Shown: positions 6,565 through 15,627 of the stretch, in pieces
Layout: every line of letters starts with the position of its first letter
How positions within the stretch are numbered: the first letter of the stretch is position 1
Source: Oscillospiraceae bacterium
GTDB lineage: Bacteria > Bacillota > Clostridia > Oscillospirales > Oscillospiraceae
Reading direction: 5' to 3'
Assembly (NCBI GenBank): GCA_009779845.1
Contig: WRBE01000006.1
Span: 1-63,038, forward strand
Length of the DNA: 63,038 nucleotides
Program-made: the position numbers and the translations under genes
Notes under the pieces: model-generated
Seen by the model: only the letters and a program-made list of their open reading frames with translations
Told to the model about the DNA's origin: nothing
The model's database searches: none

Positions 6565-9198
6565 CTATCCTCCCAATTTCTCTTGTACAAATGCCGCCAT
6601 GCTAGACAGAGCCTCGTCAATCTTCCCGGCATCCTTCCCGCCGCCCATGGCGTTGTCGGGTCTGCCGCCGCCGGAACCGCCGGTGAGGGCCGTTACATGC
6701 TTAATAATGTCCCCGGCCTTTACCCCTTTTGCGATAGCGGCCTTACCGCAGACGGCGAGGAAGGTAATCTTGCCTTCATTCTCTCCGCAGAGTACCGCTA
6801 CCACGTCTTCGCCTTGGCTTTTGAGGGCGTCCCCCATGCCCCGCAGATAATCGCTGTCTGTATCTTTGAGCCGTAGGGCAACCAGACGAAGGTCTGCGGT
6901 CTGCACTGCGCCCTCTATCAACTTCGCCGCCTCTTCTTTAATCTGTCCACGACTGAGGGTTTGGAGTTCTTTTCTCATGCCTTTCATCTCGTTTTGCATC
7001 TGGCCAATTTTCGCCATCAGCTCACCGGGGCTGGTTTTGAGCGCCGCCACGGCCTCATTCAACATCCGTTGGACATCGTGGAAATAGGTCAGTGCCGCCG
7101 CACCGGTCACCGCTTCCACCCGGCGCACGCCGGAGGCGATGGAAAACTCGCTGGTCAGTCGGAAAGGCCCGATTTTCGCCGTGTTGGTCAGGTGCGTCCC
7201 GCCGCAGAGTTCAGTGGAGTAGTCCCCCATGGTCAGCACCCGCACAGTGTCGCCGTATTTCTCGCCGAAGAGTGCCACGGCCCCTGCCGCCTTGGCATCG
7301 TCCATGGTCATCTCTTGGTTGTTGATAATAAGGTCTGCTAAAATCATCTCGTTGATTTCCCGGTCAACCATTACAAGCTCGTCTGGGGTCATGGCTTGGA
7401 AATGGGTGAAGTCAAAGCGAACCGTGTCCGGCCCGACAAAGCTACCCGCCTGCTCTACATGGGTACCCAGCACGTTTTTTAAGGCCCGATGGAGTAAATG
7501 GGCCGCACTATGTGCCCGCATGACAGCCATTCGGCGGGGCGCATCCACCGCCGCCGTGACTTTGGTGCCTTTGGACACCTGTCCCGCTTCCACCACGCCT
7601 TTGTGCATGATTTTGCCGTCTTTGGTTTTTTGCACGTCTTCCACCCGGAACACAAAGTCTCCAGCGGAGAGATAGCCAAAGTCCGCCACCTGACCGCCGG
7701 CCTCGGCGTAAAATGGGGTGGTGTCTAGTACAATCGTTGCCGTGTCATCCGCTTTGGCAGTGTCAGAGAGGGTACCACCCACTACAATGGCAAGTACCTC
7801 ACCCTCTGCTTGGAGGTGGTCATACCCCACGAACACAGTTTCTACGTCCCGGTCGAGGCCTAAATCCAACCCCTCCCAGCCGAAATCGCCGAGGGCCGCT
7901 GTGGCAGCTCTGGCTCGTTCTCTTTGCTCTTGCATCAGGGCATCGAACTGCGTTCGGTCTACGGTTTTGCCCTGTTCTTCCAAAATTTCCACCGTCAAAT
8001 CAATGGGGAATCCGTAGGTATCGTATAGCTTAAACGCATCGTCTCCAGACAGGGTACTCCCCTCCCCTAACGCCGCTAACATTTCGTCAAAAATCCGCAT
8101 TCCGGCATCAATGGTCTTGGCGAAGTTCTCCTCTTCCACTTGGATGATTTTTTTGATATAGTCTTGTTTTTCACTTAGCTCCGGGTAGGCGGCAGTGCTC
8201 TCCGCAATCACCGTATCTGCCACCTCATGGAGAAACGGCGTATTCCGTCCCAGCAATTTCCCATGCCGGGCCGCACGGCGGAGCAGACGGCGCAGCACAT
8301 AGCCTCGCCCCTCGTTGGAGGGTAACACACCGTCACAAATCATCATGGTAGTCGAGCGGATGTGGTCGGTAATCACCCGCAGACTCACGTCCTGCCCCTC
8401 GGATTTCCCGTAAGGCACGCCGGTCAGTTTGGAGATATGGGCCGTGATGGCACGCACCGTGTCTACATCGAATAGACTTTCTACGTCTTGCATGATACAG
8501 GCCAGACGCTCTAGGCCCATGCCTGTGTCGATGTTTTTATGCTCTAGCTCTGTATAATTATTCTCCCCATCGTTATAAAACTGGGTGAACACCAGATTCC
8601 AAAACTCTACAAATCGGTCACAGTCACAGCCGGGGGCGCAAGCGGCCTCGCCGCACCCTCTAGCCTCACCCCGGTCGAAGTAAATCTCGGAACAGGGGCC
8701 GCAGGGGCCTTGGCCGATTTCCCAAAAGTTGTCGGCTTTCCCCAAACGGCTTACCCGATCCGGGGCAACGCCCACTTCGTTGACCCAGATATCGTGGGCC
8801 TCGTCATCGTCCAAATAGACGGTGATGTAGAGCTTGTCTACAGGGATGCTCATCTCCCCCACCACAAACTCCCACGCCCAAGCGCAGGCTTCGCGCTTAA
8901 AATAGTCCTCGAAAGAGAAGTCGCCCAGCATCTCGAAATACGTCCCGTGGCGGCTGGTTTTCCCCACCCGCTCAATGTCCGGAGTGCGGATGCACTTTTG
9001 GCAAGTGGTCACTCGCTTATTGGGCGGCGTGACCTCCCCGGTGAAATAAGGCTTTAGGGGTGCCATGCCGGAGTTGACCAGCAACAGGCTATTGTCCCCT
9101 TGCGGCAATAATGGGAAACTGGGCATCCGCAGGTGCCCCTTTTTCTCAAAAAAGGAGAGAAATCTCTCCCGTAGTTCATTTAATCCTAGCTTTTCCAT
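6565..9198 (-). CDS. alaS: Alanyl-tRNA synthetase
   Basis: 877 residues, full length. It charges tRNA-Ala in the cytoplasm. The class II catalytic core is N-terminal (RFLSFFEKKGHLRMPSFPL and the following motif 2 region). The editing domain shows HSAAHLLHRAL (HxxxH) near residue 565 and CGGTHLTNT near 667, the zinc ligands that clear mischarged Ser/Gly. The C-terminal DHHA1-like part ends GGSGGGRPDNAMGGGKD. GGAGG lies 11 nt before the ATG. The leader from the promoter is only about 30 nt, too short for a T-box. Confidence 0.97.
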   Translation of the reverse strand: MEKLGLNELRERFLSFFEKKGHLRMPSFPLLPQGDNSLLLVNSGMAPLKPYFTGEVTPPNKRVTTCQKCIRTPDIERVGKTSRHGTYFEMLGDFSFEDYFKREACAWAWEFVVGEMSIPVDKLYITVYLDDDEAHDIWVNEVGVAPDRVSRLGKADNFWEIGQGPCGPCSEIYFDRGEARGCGEAACAPGCDCDRFVEFWNLVFTQFYNDGENNYTELEHKNIDTGMGLERLACIMQDVESLFDVDTVRAITAHISKLTGVPYGKSEGQDVSLRVITDHIRSTTMMICDGVLPSNEGRGYVLRRLLRRAARHGKLLGRNTPFLHEVADTVIAESTAAYPELSEKQDYIKKIIQVEEENFAKTIDAGMRIFDEMLAALGEGSTLSGDDAFKLYDTYGFPIDLTVEILEEQGKTVDRTQFDALMQEQRERARAATAALGDFGWEGLDLGLDRDVETVFVGYDHLQAEGEVLAIVVGGTLSDTAKADDTATIVLDTTPFYAEAGGQVADFGYLSAGDFVFRVEDVQKTKDGKIMHKGVVEAGQVSKGTKVTAAVDAPRRMAVMRAHSAAHLLHRALKNVLGTHVEQAGSFVGPDTVRFDFTHFQAMTPDELVMVDREINEMILADLIINNQEMTMDDAKAAGAVALFGEKYGDTVRVLTMGDYSTELCGGTHLTNTAKIGPFRLTSEFSIASGVRRVEAVTGAAALTYFHDVQRMLNEAVAALKTSPGELMAKIGQMQNEMKGMRKELQTLSRGQIKEEAAKLIEGAVQTADLRLVALRLKDTDSDYLRGMGDALKSQGEDVVAVLCGENEGKITFLAVCGKAAIAKGVKAGDIIKHVTALTGGSGGGRPDNAMGGGKDAGKIDEALSSMAAFVQEKLGG

Positions 9199-9235
9199 GG
9201 CATGAATCGCCTCCGTGTTTTGATTTTCTTGTTTG

Positions 9236-9264
9236 ATTTTATCACAGATGTTGGGAAATCACAA
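9236..9264 (-). promoter_or_regulatory. Promoter of the alaS operon
   Basis: On the minus strand: TTGTGA (9264-9259), 17 bp, TAAAAT (9241-9236). Confidence 0.75.
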
Positions 9265-9281
9265 TACCGTTTCATAGCGAT

Positions 9282-9343
9282 GTAGGGGCGGATGGCAATC
9301 CGCCCGTGGTTGCGGGCGCGGGACGATTACCATCGTCCCCTAC
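9282..9343. repeat. GTAGGGG...CCCCTAC intergenic palindromic repeat
   Basis: Flanked by GTAGGGG (9282-9288) and its complement CCCCTAC (9337-9343), with an inner hairpin GGGCGGAT-GGCA-ATCCGCCC and GGGACGAT...ATCGTCCC. It may serve as a terminator for the transglutaminase gene on the minus strand. Related copies lie at 4203 and 13946. Confidence 0.6.
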
Positions 9344-9371
9344 ACCGTATGCGGAACGCGTTGGGCCAGTA

Positions 9372-11717
9372 TTATCCCGGTGTAGACCGATAGCGAAGAG
9401 ACTGGACAATTCCGGCGATTCTCTGTACTTCGCGCGCTACAGTTTCCCGCTCTTCCGAACTAATCGGCGCATCCCCATAGCAGGCTTTGGCGTATATCTC
9501 CAATGTCTCCAACGAGGGGAGCAATTCGTTTGACGAGCCAAGCGCATCCGCCAGTCGCCGGTAAAACTGGAATATGGTCTCTGTTTTCTTCATTGGTAAG
9601 CGGAGACGCTTGAAATATTTCAGCAGAATCGAGATGTTGTAGTACACGGATTCCCGATTATCAAATTTCCGTACTTTTTCCTTATGCAAATAGGCTCGTA
9701 CCACCCAAAACAGAAGAGCAATCACTGCCAGTGCAACCAACAAAAGTAGGGGCACCCAAAATTGGCCTTGTGCAATAGTCGCAGACCCGGTGTCCGCCGG
9801 GGTTGGCGTGGTGGGTTCCGGCTGTTCTATATCCGGTATTCCGTCGATGGGTGCGCCCATGACGGGGACATCCTCTTCCTCCGGCGGGTCGGAATCAGCG
9901 GCCGCAGGGGTTGGCTCAAACCGCAGCCAGCCGTATCCCTCCAGATACACCTCGCCCCAAGCGTGGCCCATGCTGTTTAACACACGGATATACCCTTCGT
10001 CATCCGGGTCGCCGGTGACGAGGAACCCCTCTACATAGCGGGCGGGGATGCCGAGGCTCCGCGCCATAGTGACAAAGGCCGTTGCGAAATAGGTACAGTA
10101 CCCGACCAGAGAATCAAAGAGGAAATAGTCCACGAAATCTCTCCCGGCTGGCGGCATACCCGGTGTTAGGCTGTAGGTAAATTGGGTGCGTAAATATGTC
10201 TCTAGTAGCTGGGCTCTCGCATAGTTGTTCTCGGCGTCTGCGGTAATACTGCGGGCCAGCTCCCCGATTCGGGCGGGAAACTCGTCCGGCAGGGCGGTGT
10301 AGGTTTCGTAAATCCAGTCTGCACGGGGGATAAGGTCGTGTTGTAATATGAGTTGGAGATTCGTGTATATACCTCCATCATCTGTGAAGGAAAGCATCGG
10401 TATGAGCTGGTCTTCAAATTTTGCGCTGACCTCACGCATGATGCCGCGGTGGGAGTAGTGCCGTAGCCATTCCACAAACTCGTCTACATCATAATATAAT
10501 GGGTGGTAGGTCAGGGTATACCAAGTATCGGCTGGCATGAGTTCTCTTGTCACAAGCTGACCGCTTTGTTCTTGCAGTACTGTAAACTCTGCCGGATATG
10601 CGTCAAAACCCTGCACAAACCCTTGGTGGAAAATTGTGTGGACACCCCTGTTTAAGCCCCCAATCAACATGGTGCGTTTTGGTAGGAAGTCATCGGCTCC
10701 AAAACTGATTCCCAATTGAGCCAGATTAGGATCCGTAAAATTTTCATCATATTGAGCCAGGTGATAGATCCATGTCGTAAAAGATTCGTATCTAGCCGCA
10801 AAATCCGGCAAACTTTGCTCCCTCAACTGATTCTCCCAGCTATAGCCTGTGTAAGTGTCCATGATAGACCCGGTCAAATAAATGGGCGGGGGCGATTCGG
10901 TGCGGATTCGCATAAATAGCCCGTCATTTGTGTTTATATTTCCGCCCAATCGTCTGCTATCTCCCCCACCGAAGCCCGTTTGTTGGAGGCCAAAGTAGTG
11001 GGGGCGTGTCATAAAATCAGGCCCGTCCCCCATGCGGCGGAGAGAGGCGATAAGATCTGCCTGTGCAATCTGGTAAGTTAATCCCCCCTCCTCATCGCTC
11101 GGTATCGGGATAAATCCGGCCAAAACAACACAGACCAGCGCAACCGGCAGAGCGAGGTGTAGAAAGAATTTGTGGCTCAGATGTTTGATTAACAGCACGA
11201 GACTGCAACAGATGAACAGATAAAACAGGAAAAAATAAGAAAAAAAGTAAATGGAAATCAATACGCCAAATATCCCGGCGAATACAAGGAACACCACCAC
11301 AAAGTTTGGCCGCCAATAGACAAGCAACACCGTGAAAAGCCCGATAAAACCAGCAAGCAACCAAATAAACGTCCGCTCATACAACAGGTTATGTTGTCCA
11401 TGGCCACTCACATATTGCACCACCGCCGTAACAAAGTCCGCCATCTCATTTGCAAGCCTCGGCTCTTCCGGCGTGGTGAAAAATCCAATGGCAAGCAACG
11501 ACAGCCCGAACATGAACAGTGACACAGCCGTCCAAGCCAAAATTTTGTTGGCAAGCAAGAGCCGAAACGCCAAGATCACCACAAACATTTGCAACAGGCT
11601 GGTAAGCTGGCCTTGCACAAATCCGCCTATATGCAGGGTGGCGGAGAATCCGCTAAAACTCAACAGGGTTCCGATGGTCAAAAGAAACACCGTGTCATGC
11701 GCTCTATGTATTTTCAT
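9372..11717 (-). CDS. Membrane transglutaminase-like protein (TgpA/DUF3488 family)
   Basis: 781 residues. The N-terminal third (about 10-230) holds roughly six membrane segments. An extracellular region follows, with a transglutaminase-like core: Cys in GYCTYFATAFVTMARSLGIP near 538, His in MGHAWGEVY near 585, then GWLRFEPTP. After a Pro/Thr/acidic linker comes one more membrane helix near 675 and a cytoplasmic DUF4129-like tail. It is the last gene of moxR-DUF58-tgpA and overlaps the DUF58 gene by 14 bp. Such operons are widespread; the substrate, possibly an extracellular protein, is unknown. Confidence 0.88.
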   Translation of the reverse strand: MKIHRAHDTVFLLTIGTLLSFSGFSATLHIGGFVQGQLTSLLQMFVVILAFRLLLANKILAWTAVSLFMFGLSLLAIGFFTTPEEPRLANEMADFVTAVVQYVSGHGQHNLLYERTFIWLLAGFIGLFTVLLVYWRPNFVVVFLVFAGIFGVLISIYFFSYFFLFYLFICCSLVLLIKHLSHKFFLHLALPVALVCVVLAGFIPIPSDEEGGLTYQIAQADLIASLRRMGDGPDFMTRPHYFGLQQTGFGGGDSRRLGGNINTNDGLFMRIRTESPPPIYLTGSIMDTYTGYSWENQLREQSLPDFAARYESFTTWIYHLAQYDENFTDPNLAQLGISFGADDFLPKRTMLIGGLNRGVHTIFHQGFVQGFDAYPAEFTVLQEQSGQLVTRELMPADTWYTLTYHPLYYDVDEFVEWLRHYSHRGIMREVSAKFEDQLIPMLSFTDDGGIYTNLQLILQHDLIPRADWIYETYTALPDEFPARIGELARSITADAENNYARAQLLETYLRTQFTYSLTPGMPPAGRDFVDYFLFDSLVGYCTYFATAFVTMARSLGIPARYVEGFLVTGDPDDEGYIRVLNSMGHAWGEVYLEGYGWLRFEPTPAAADSDPPEEEDVPVMGAPIDGIPDIEQPEPTTPTPADTGSATIAQGQFWVPLLLLVALAVIALLFWVVRAYLHKEKVRKFDNRESVYYNISILLKYFKRLRLPMKKTETIFQFYRRLADALGSSNELLPSLETLEIYAKACYGDAPISSEERETVAREVQRIAGIVQSLRYRSTPG

Positions 11718-12882
11718 CGGCCGCTTCTTTCTGTATCACGTTGCAAAAATCAAGGCAGGTCACCCCTGCTTGTTGCAACTGTTTCATGTGTGCCGTTTCT
11801 ACCTCGCCAAAGGAGAAGACAAGCACATGCTGCCCTCTGGCACCATATGATTGTAGCGCAGAAACCGTGGCGGGCGTGAGTTCTTGTAACAATAGAATAA
11901 GATTTGCGCAAGTTCTGTAAGTATGTAGAAACGACAGCAAATACCCATCAAAATTTCCGCTACCGTCAAAATCCAGATGGGCAGCGGTTTGGAATAGGCG
12001 ATGAAAATCCGCCACCGGTGCCGGGTTATGGGCACCCATGTGGTGCAAGACTGTGCGATAACCCCGCTCGGTACAATGCGCCATGACAGAGACCAAGGCA
12101 TCCATCATCTGGTCTTCCAAGACCAAAGCCGCCTCATCAGAACCCTGCATGACAGAGTTGTCGATACAGAGGAAAACCGTATGCGCCCCTGTGTCTTGAA
12201 AGTGCTTACTAATTAGCTCGCCCCGCTTGGCACTGGCCTTCCAATGGATGTTGCGGAAGCTGTCGGAGGGCCGATATTGTCTCAGGTCGGATATCTCGCT
12301 GTAGTCCGCTTGCGGAATTTGGTTGGTTGCCGCCGCCTCACCCCGGTGCCCCGTATCCAGCGGGAGAGCCGAGATCGGGTAAATCCAAGGAACCACACAC
12401 AGGGGGCGTGGAGGCGGTAGCCGTTTCTTCCATCGAAACAGCCCCAGACAATCATATAAAAAAATAGCGTCCGGCCCGATAGCATAGTTGCCCCGATAGT
12501 TGGAGCGGACAGAAACCGTGGCCGAGGCACATTTGCGGGCCGGCACGAACAGAGAGGATTCCCTACAATCAACGAAAAGGGCCGCTTGTTCCACTTGAAA
12601 GCAAACACGTACACAAAAATGTGGAAAAATGGAATGGTTTTGAATGGTGAGGGTATAGCGCGCCAACTGGCCCTTTTCCACCTGACTAGAGTCAAGGGCG
12701 GCGGTCATGGCAAAGCCGTGCTTCCTGCTCTGTAATGAACTGACCAGCGCAAAGAACAGAGAGACCAGCGGCGCAAGCAGCACAGCATACAGTGCCCAAT
12801 AGGTCATGGGCAGCGGACGCAGAAATATAAAAATCAGCAAAGTGAACACCACCATGCCGTACACCAGCCAGTTTTTTGCCAT
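11704..12882 (-). CDS. DUF58 domain protein
   Basis: 392 residues. Two N-terminal membrane helices (about 5-50) precede a beta-rich region and the DUF58/vWA-like segment, whose signature SDLRQYRPSDSFRNIHWKAS is near residue 205. DUF58 proteins nearly always pair with a MoxR ATPase, as here: moxR ends 1 bp upstream. They are thought to act as adaptors or substrates remodelled by the ATPase. The 3' end overlaps the transglutaminase start. Confidence 0.9.
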   Translation of the reverse strand: MAKNWLVYGMVVFTLLIFIFLRPLPMTYWALYAVLLAPLVSLFFALVSSLQSRKHGFAMTAALDSSQVEKGQLARYTLTIQNHSIFPHFCVRVCFQVEQAALFVDCRESSLFVPARKCASATVSVRSNYRGNYAIGPDAIFLYDCLGLFRWKKRLPPPRPLCVVPWIYPISALPLDTGHRGEAAATNQIPQADYSEISDLRQYRPSDSFRNIHWKASAKRGELISKHFQDTGAHTVFLCIDNSVMQGSDEAALVLEDQMMDALVSVMAHCTERGYRTVLHHMGAHNPAPVADFHRLFQTAAHLDFDGSGNFDGYLLSFLHTYRTCANLILLLQELTPATVSALQSYGARGQHVLVFSFGEVETAHMKQLQQAGVTCLDFCNVIQKEAADENT

Positions 12883-12883
12883 G

Positions 12884-13840
12884 TTAAGGAACCTCTATCC
12901 TGGAAATGATACGTGCGATCACTTCTGTGGCGGTCAATTGCTTGGACTTCGCCTCTTGCGTTAGGACAAGCCGGTGTCCCAGTATCGGTTCAGCCATCTT
13001 CACTGCGTCATCTGGCAATACGTAGGTTCTGTCGTTGTACATGGCCCACGCTTGCGCCGCCCGGAACAGGGCGAGGGTAGCCCTTGGGCTGGCACCTAAC
13101 ACGATATCTGCGTCTTCCCGGGTTTGACGCACGATGCTGACGATGTATTCATTGATGCGCTGATCCACATATACTTGCTCCACCAGTGCTTGCATAGCCA
13201 CAAGCGCTTTGTCCGTTGATACGGGTTTTAAAGTCTCCAGCGGATTTTCTTCTTTGAAGCGGGTTAGCAAGGCACTTTCTTCTGCGGCAGAGGGATAGCC
13301 CAGAGAAATCCGCATGAAAAATCGGTCTAATTGCGCCTCCGGCAGAGGGTATGTGCCCAGATATTCGATGGGGTTTTGCGTGGCGAACACAAGAAACGGC
13401 CGGGGCAGGTCGTAGGTATTGCCGTCCACGGTGACTTGCTGTTCTTCCATGGCCTCCAATAAACTGGACTGGGTTTTGGGTGAGGTGCGGTTGATTTCAT
13501 CCGCTAAAATAATCTGTGCCATAATCGCGCCGGGCTTGTACTCGAATTCGCCTGACTTTTGGTTGTACATGGAAAATCCCGTGATATCCGATGGCAAGAT
13601 ATCCGGCGTGAACTGAATCCGCTGGAAAGAACAGGAGAAGGATTTGGCAACGGCAGACACCAAACTGGTCTTCCCCACACCGGGCATGTCCTCAATTAAC
13701 ACATGCCCTTTGCAAAGCAGGGCGCACAAAGCCAGCTCAATCGCCTCTCGCTTGCCGACGATGACCTGTTCCACGTTGGAGACAATTTTGCCCAGTGTGT
13801 CTGAAACGAGGCGTTTTAGCTTTTCCGCATCTTTTTGCAT
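12884..13840 (-). CDS. MoxR-family AAA+ ATPase
   Basis: 318 residues. Walker A MPGVGKTS near residue 54, Walker B with IILADEINR near 112, sensor-1 FATQNPIE and sensor-2/arginine region SPRATLALFRAAQAWA. MoxR proteins are chaperone-like ATPases that activate partner proteins, commonly vWA or DUF58 proteins. First gene of a three-gene operon with GGAGGAAA before the ATG. Confidence 0.93.
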   Translation of the reverse strand: MQKDAEKLKRLVSDTLGKIVSNVEQVIVGKREAIELALCALLCKGHVLIEDMPGVGKTSLVSAVAKSFSCSFQRIQFTPDILPSDITGFSMYNQKSGEFEYKPGAIMAQIILADEINRTSPKTQSSLLEAMEEQQVTVDGNTYDLPRPFLVFATQNPIEYLGTYPLPEAQLDRFFMRISLGYPSAAEESALLTRFKEENPLETLKPVSTDKALVAMQALVEQVYVDQRINEYIVSIVRQTREDADIVLGASPRATLALFRAAQAWAMYNDRTYVLPDDAVKMAEPILGHRLVLTQEAKSKQLTATEVIARIISRIEVP

Positions 13841-13875
13841 CAGCCGTTTCCTCCAAAAGTCTAAACTTATAGGTT

Positions 13876-13884
13876 ATTATAGCA
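13876..13884 (-). promoter_or_regulatory. Extended -10 promoter of the moxR operon
   Basis: On the minus strand TGC-TATAAT (TATAAT at 13881-13876), an extended -10; the -35 is weak (TTTCTT). About 35 bp before the start codon. Confidence 0.55.
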
Positions 13885-13899
13885 CAAATGTGGATTGAA

Positions 13900-13931
13900 A
13901 GAAATCCCTCTGCCTTTGCAGAGGGATTTCT
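13900..13931 (-). terminator. Terminator of the symporter gene
   Basis: AGAAATCCCTCTGC (13900-13913) pairs perfectly with GCAGAGGGATTTCT (13918-13931), loop CTTT. On the minus strand it is followed by TTTC, between the symporter and moxR. Confidence 0.75.
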
Positions 13932-13945
13932 GACCTTTGCTCTTT

Positions 13946-13977
13946 GTAGGGGACGACGCCTTCGGCGTCCCGGCCCC
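13946..13977. repeat. GTAGGGG-type palindromic repeat
   Basis: GTAGGGGACGACGCC, a TTC loop, GGCGTC, then CCGGCCCC. Third copy of the intergenic family at 4203 and 9282. Confidence 0.5.
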
Positions 13978-13982
13978 TGACC

Positions 13983-15332
13983 TTACACGTCTGCCTTTGC
14001 CGCTTGCACGGCTTCTTCGGCGTTTGCGTTTGCAAAACCCTCTTCTGCCGCCATGGCTTCTTTCATGGCTTCGGATTGTGTAAATTGTGCTTCTGCCTCT
14101 TTATGGGTCATGGGCGTTAGTTTTTTGTGGCCCAAGATTCTGTTCAGATACAGCGCAACCGCACCGTCACTTGTGATGTTGACCGCTGTGCCAAGGCTGT
14201 CTTGTGCGAAGTATAGAACCATCATAATGGCCATCATCTCGCCGCTAAAGCCGAGTGAGACTTCTATCGCACCCAAGGCCGCCATGATCGCACCGCCCGG
14301 CACACCGGGGGCCGCAACCATCATGATACCCAACATGAATATGAACGGTAAAAACGTGACCAGACTAACTTCCATCCCAAACAACACCATGACGATCACG
14401 GCGCAGGACACAATCGACATGGTACTTCCCGCAAGCAAAATGGTGGCACCAAAGGGTACGATAAAGTCTGTGACTTTTGCGTTGACACCAATCGCACGGA
14501 CGTTGATGTAGTTAATCGGCATAGTAGCCAGAGAGGACTGGGTACCCAGTGCTGTTAGATATGTCGGAATCATTTTTCTCATCAAACTAAACGGATTCGC
14601 CTTATAAAGACCGCCGCCAATGGCGTACAGTACAAATAGGAACAAAATATCCGTAATGATAATCATGATAAACAGTCTGACGAATACGCCCATGGCTGCT
14701 GCGATTTCGCCCTGATAGGCCATGATTGCAAACAGGCCCGAGATGTGGAACGGCAACACCGGGATAATGATTTTCGTAATGGCTTGTTTCATTACATTCT
14801 GGAAATCAAACGCAACTTTTTTCAGCGTATTTTCACCCTTCATGTTCGTGAGGAAGATGCCGACAATAAAGGATGTTGCAAGGGCAGTAATAACGCCCAT
14901 CAGTGGCGGAATGGCTAATGTAATAAACGGTTCCGGCGCATCCACGCCATAACCGAGTTGCTCTAACGATACACCGGCAACAATCAAGTTAGATAATGCA
15001 TCGGTCATGAAGTATGCGATAAGGCCCGCTGCAAATGTCATCGCATAAGCAAATGCCGCAACGAGACCGACCATTCGGCCTGCATTCTTCCCGATTTGCG
15101 TGATACCCGGAATCAGGAAGCCCATGATGATAAACGGGATTAAAAAGACAAGCAATTGTTGGCCGAACAGGTGGGTAATGGTTGCGTAAATACGCATAAT
15201 AACGTTCCCGATCAATGCCCATATGCCTGTAATGTCTGCCGAAGCAAATAGGCCAAGTGCAATACCGACTGCGATACCAATGCCTAGCTTAGGCAATAAG
15301 CCGAGTTTGAATTTCTTTTTGGTGTTCTCCAT
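13983..15332 (-). CDS. Sodium:dicarboxylate / amino acid symporter (DAACS family)
   Basis: 449 residues from the ATG at 15332, chosen over an in-frame ATG 66 bp upstream because AGAAGGAGA lies 8-12 nt before it. About eight membrane helices plus re-entrant loops. Family marks are GVPGGAIMAALGAIEVSLGF (HP2/TM7 region) and FAQDSLGTAVNITSDGAVAL, where NITSD takes the place of the usual NxxGD cation/substrate motif. The family imports glutamate, aspartate, C4-dicarboxylates or Ser/Thr with Na+ or H+; substrate cannot be assigned. It is a single-gene unit with its own terminator. Confidence 0.88.
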   Translation of the reverse strand: MENTKKKFKLGLLPKLGIGIAVGIALGLFASADITGIWALIGNVIMRIYATITHLFGQQLLVFLIPFIIMGFLIPGITQIGKNAGRMVGLVAAFAYAMTFAAGLIAYFMTDALSNLIVAGVSLEQLGYGVDAPEPFITLAIPPLMGVITALATSFIVGIFLTNMKGENTLKKVAFDFQNVMKQAITKIIIPVLPFHISGLFAIMAYQGEIAAAMGVFVRLFIMIIITDILFLFVLYAIGGGLYKANPFSLMRKMIPTYLTALGTQSSLATMPINYINVRAIGVNAKVTDFIVPFGATILLAGSTMSIVSCAVIVMVLFGMEVSLVTFLPFIFMLGIMMVAAPGVPGGAIMAALGAIEVSLGFSGEMMAIMMVLYFAQDSLGTAVNITSDGAVALYLNRILGHKKLTPMTHKEAEAQFTQSEAMKEAMAAEEGFANANAEEAVQAAKADV

Positions 15333-15549
15333 GAGACTGTCTCTCCTTCTTAAGTTTGGAAATATTGTTTCACTTGCACGGCTGTGAGTGTCGTTCAATT
15401 CCTAGAAAAATCCCCCCATTGGTTTCCTGTGTTCCTGATAGTTTACCACAGTAGTGTGAGGAGCGCAAGTGTTAACCATTAAATTCTATGGGCTTCTTTG
15501 CAAAATGGAGAAAACGCCGTCAGGATTCGCAAAACCTTGTAAGAATTTC

Positions 15550-15578
15550 TTGAAAAAGCGTGGATTCCGTGGTAATAT
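15550..15578 (+). promoter_or_regulatory. Promoter of the ATPase-methyltransferase gene
   Basis: TTGAAA, 17 bp, TAATAT. Transcription would begin near 15585, so longer upstream starts (for example GTG at 15469) are excluded and the GTG at 15628 behind AAGGAGG is favoured. Confidence 0.75.
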
Positions 15579-15627
15579 TAACAAAGTGTGCGAAAGCAAC
15601 CGCCAGTGCAAGGAGGGCAATGTAAAA

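Noticed and set aside
9199-9300. T-box or other riboswitch before alaS
   Set aside because: The promoter at 9236-9264 leaves a leader of about 30 nt, too short for a T-box.
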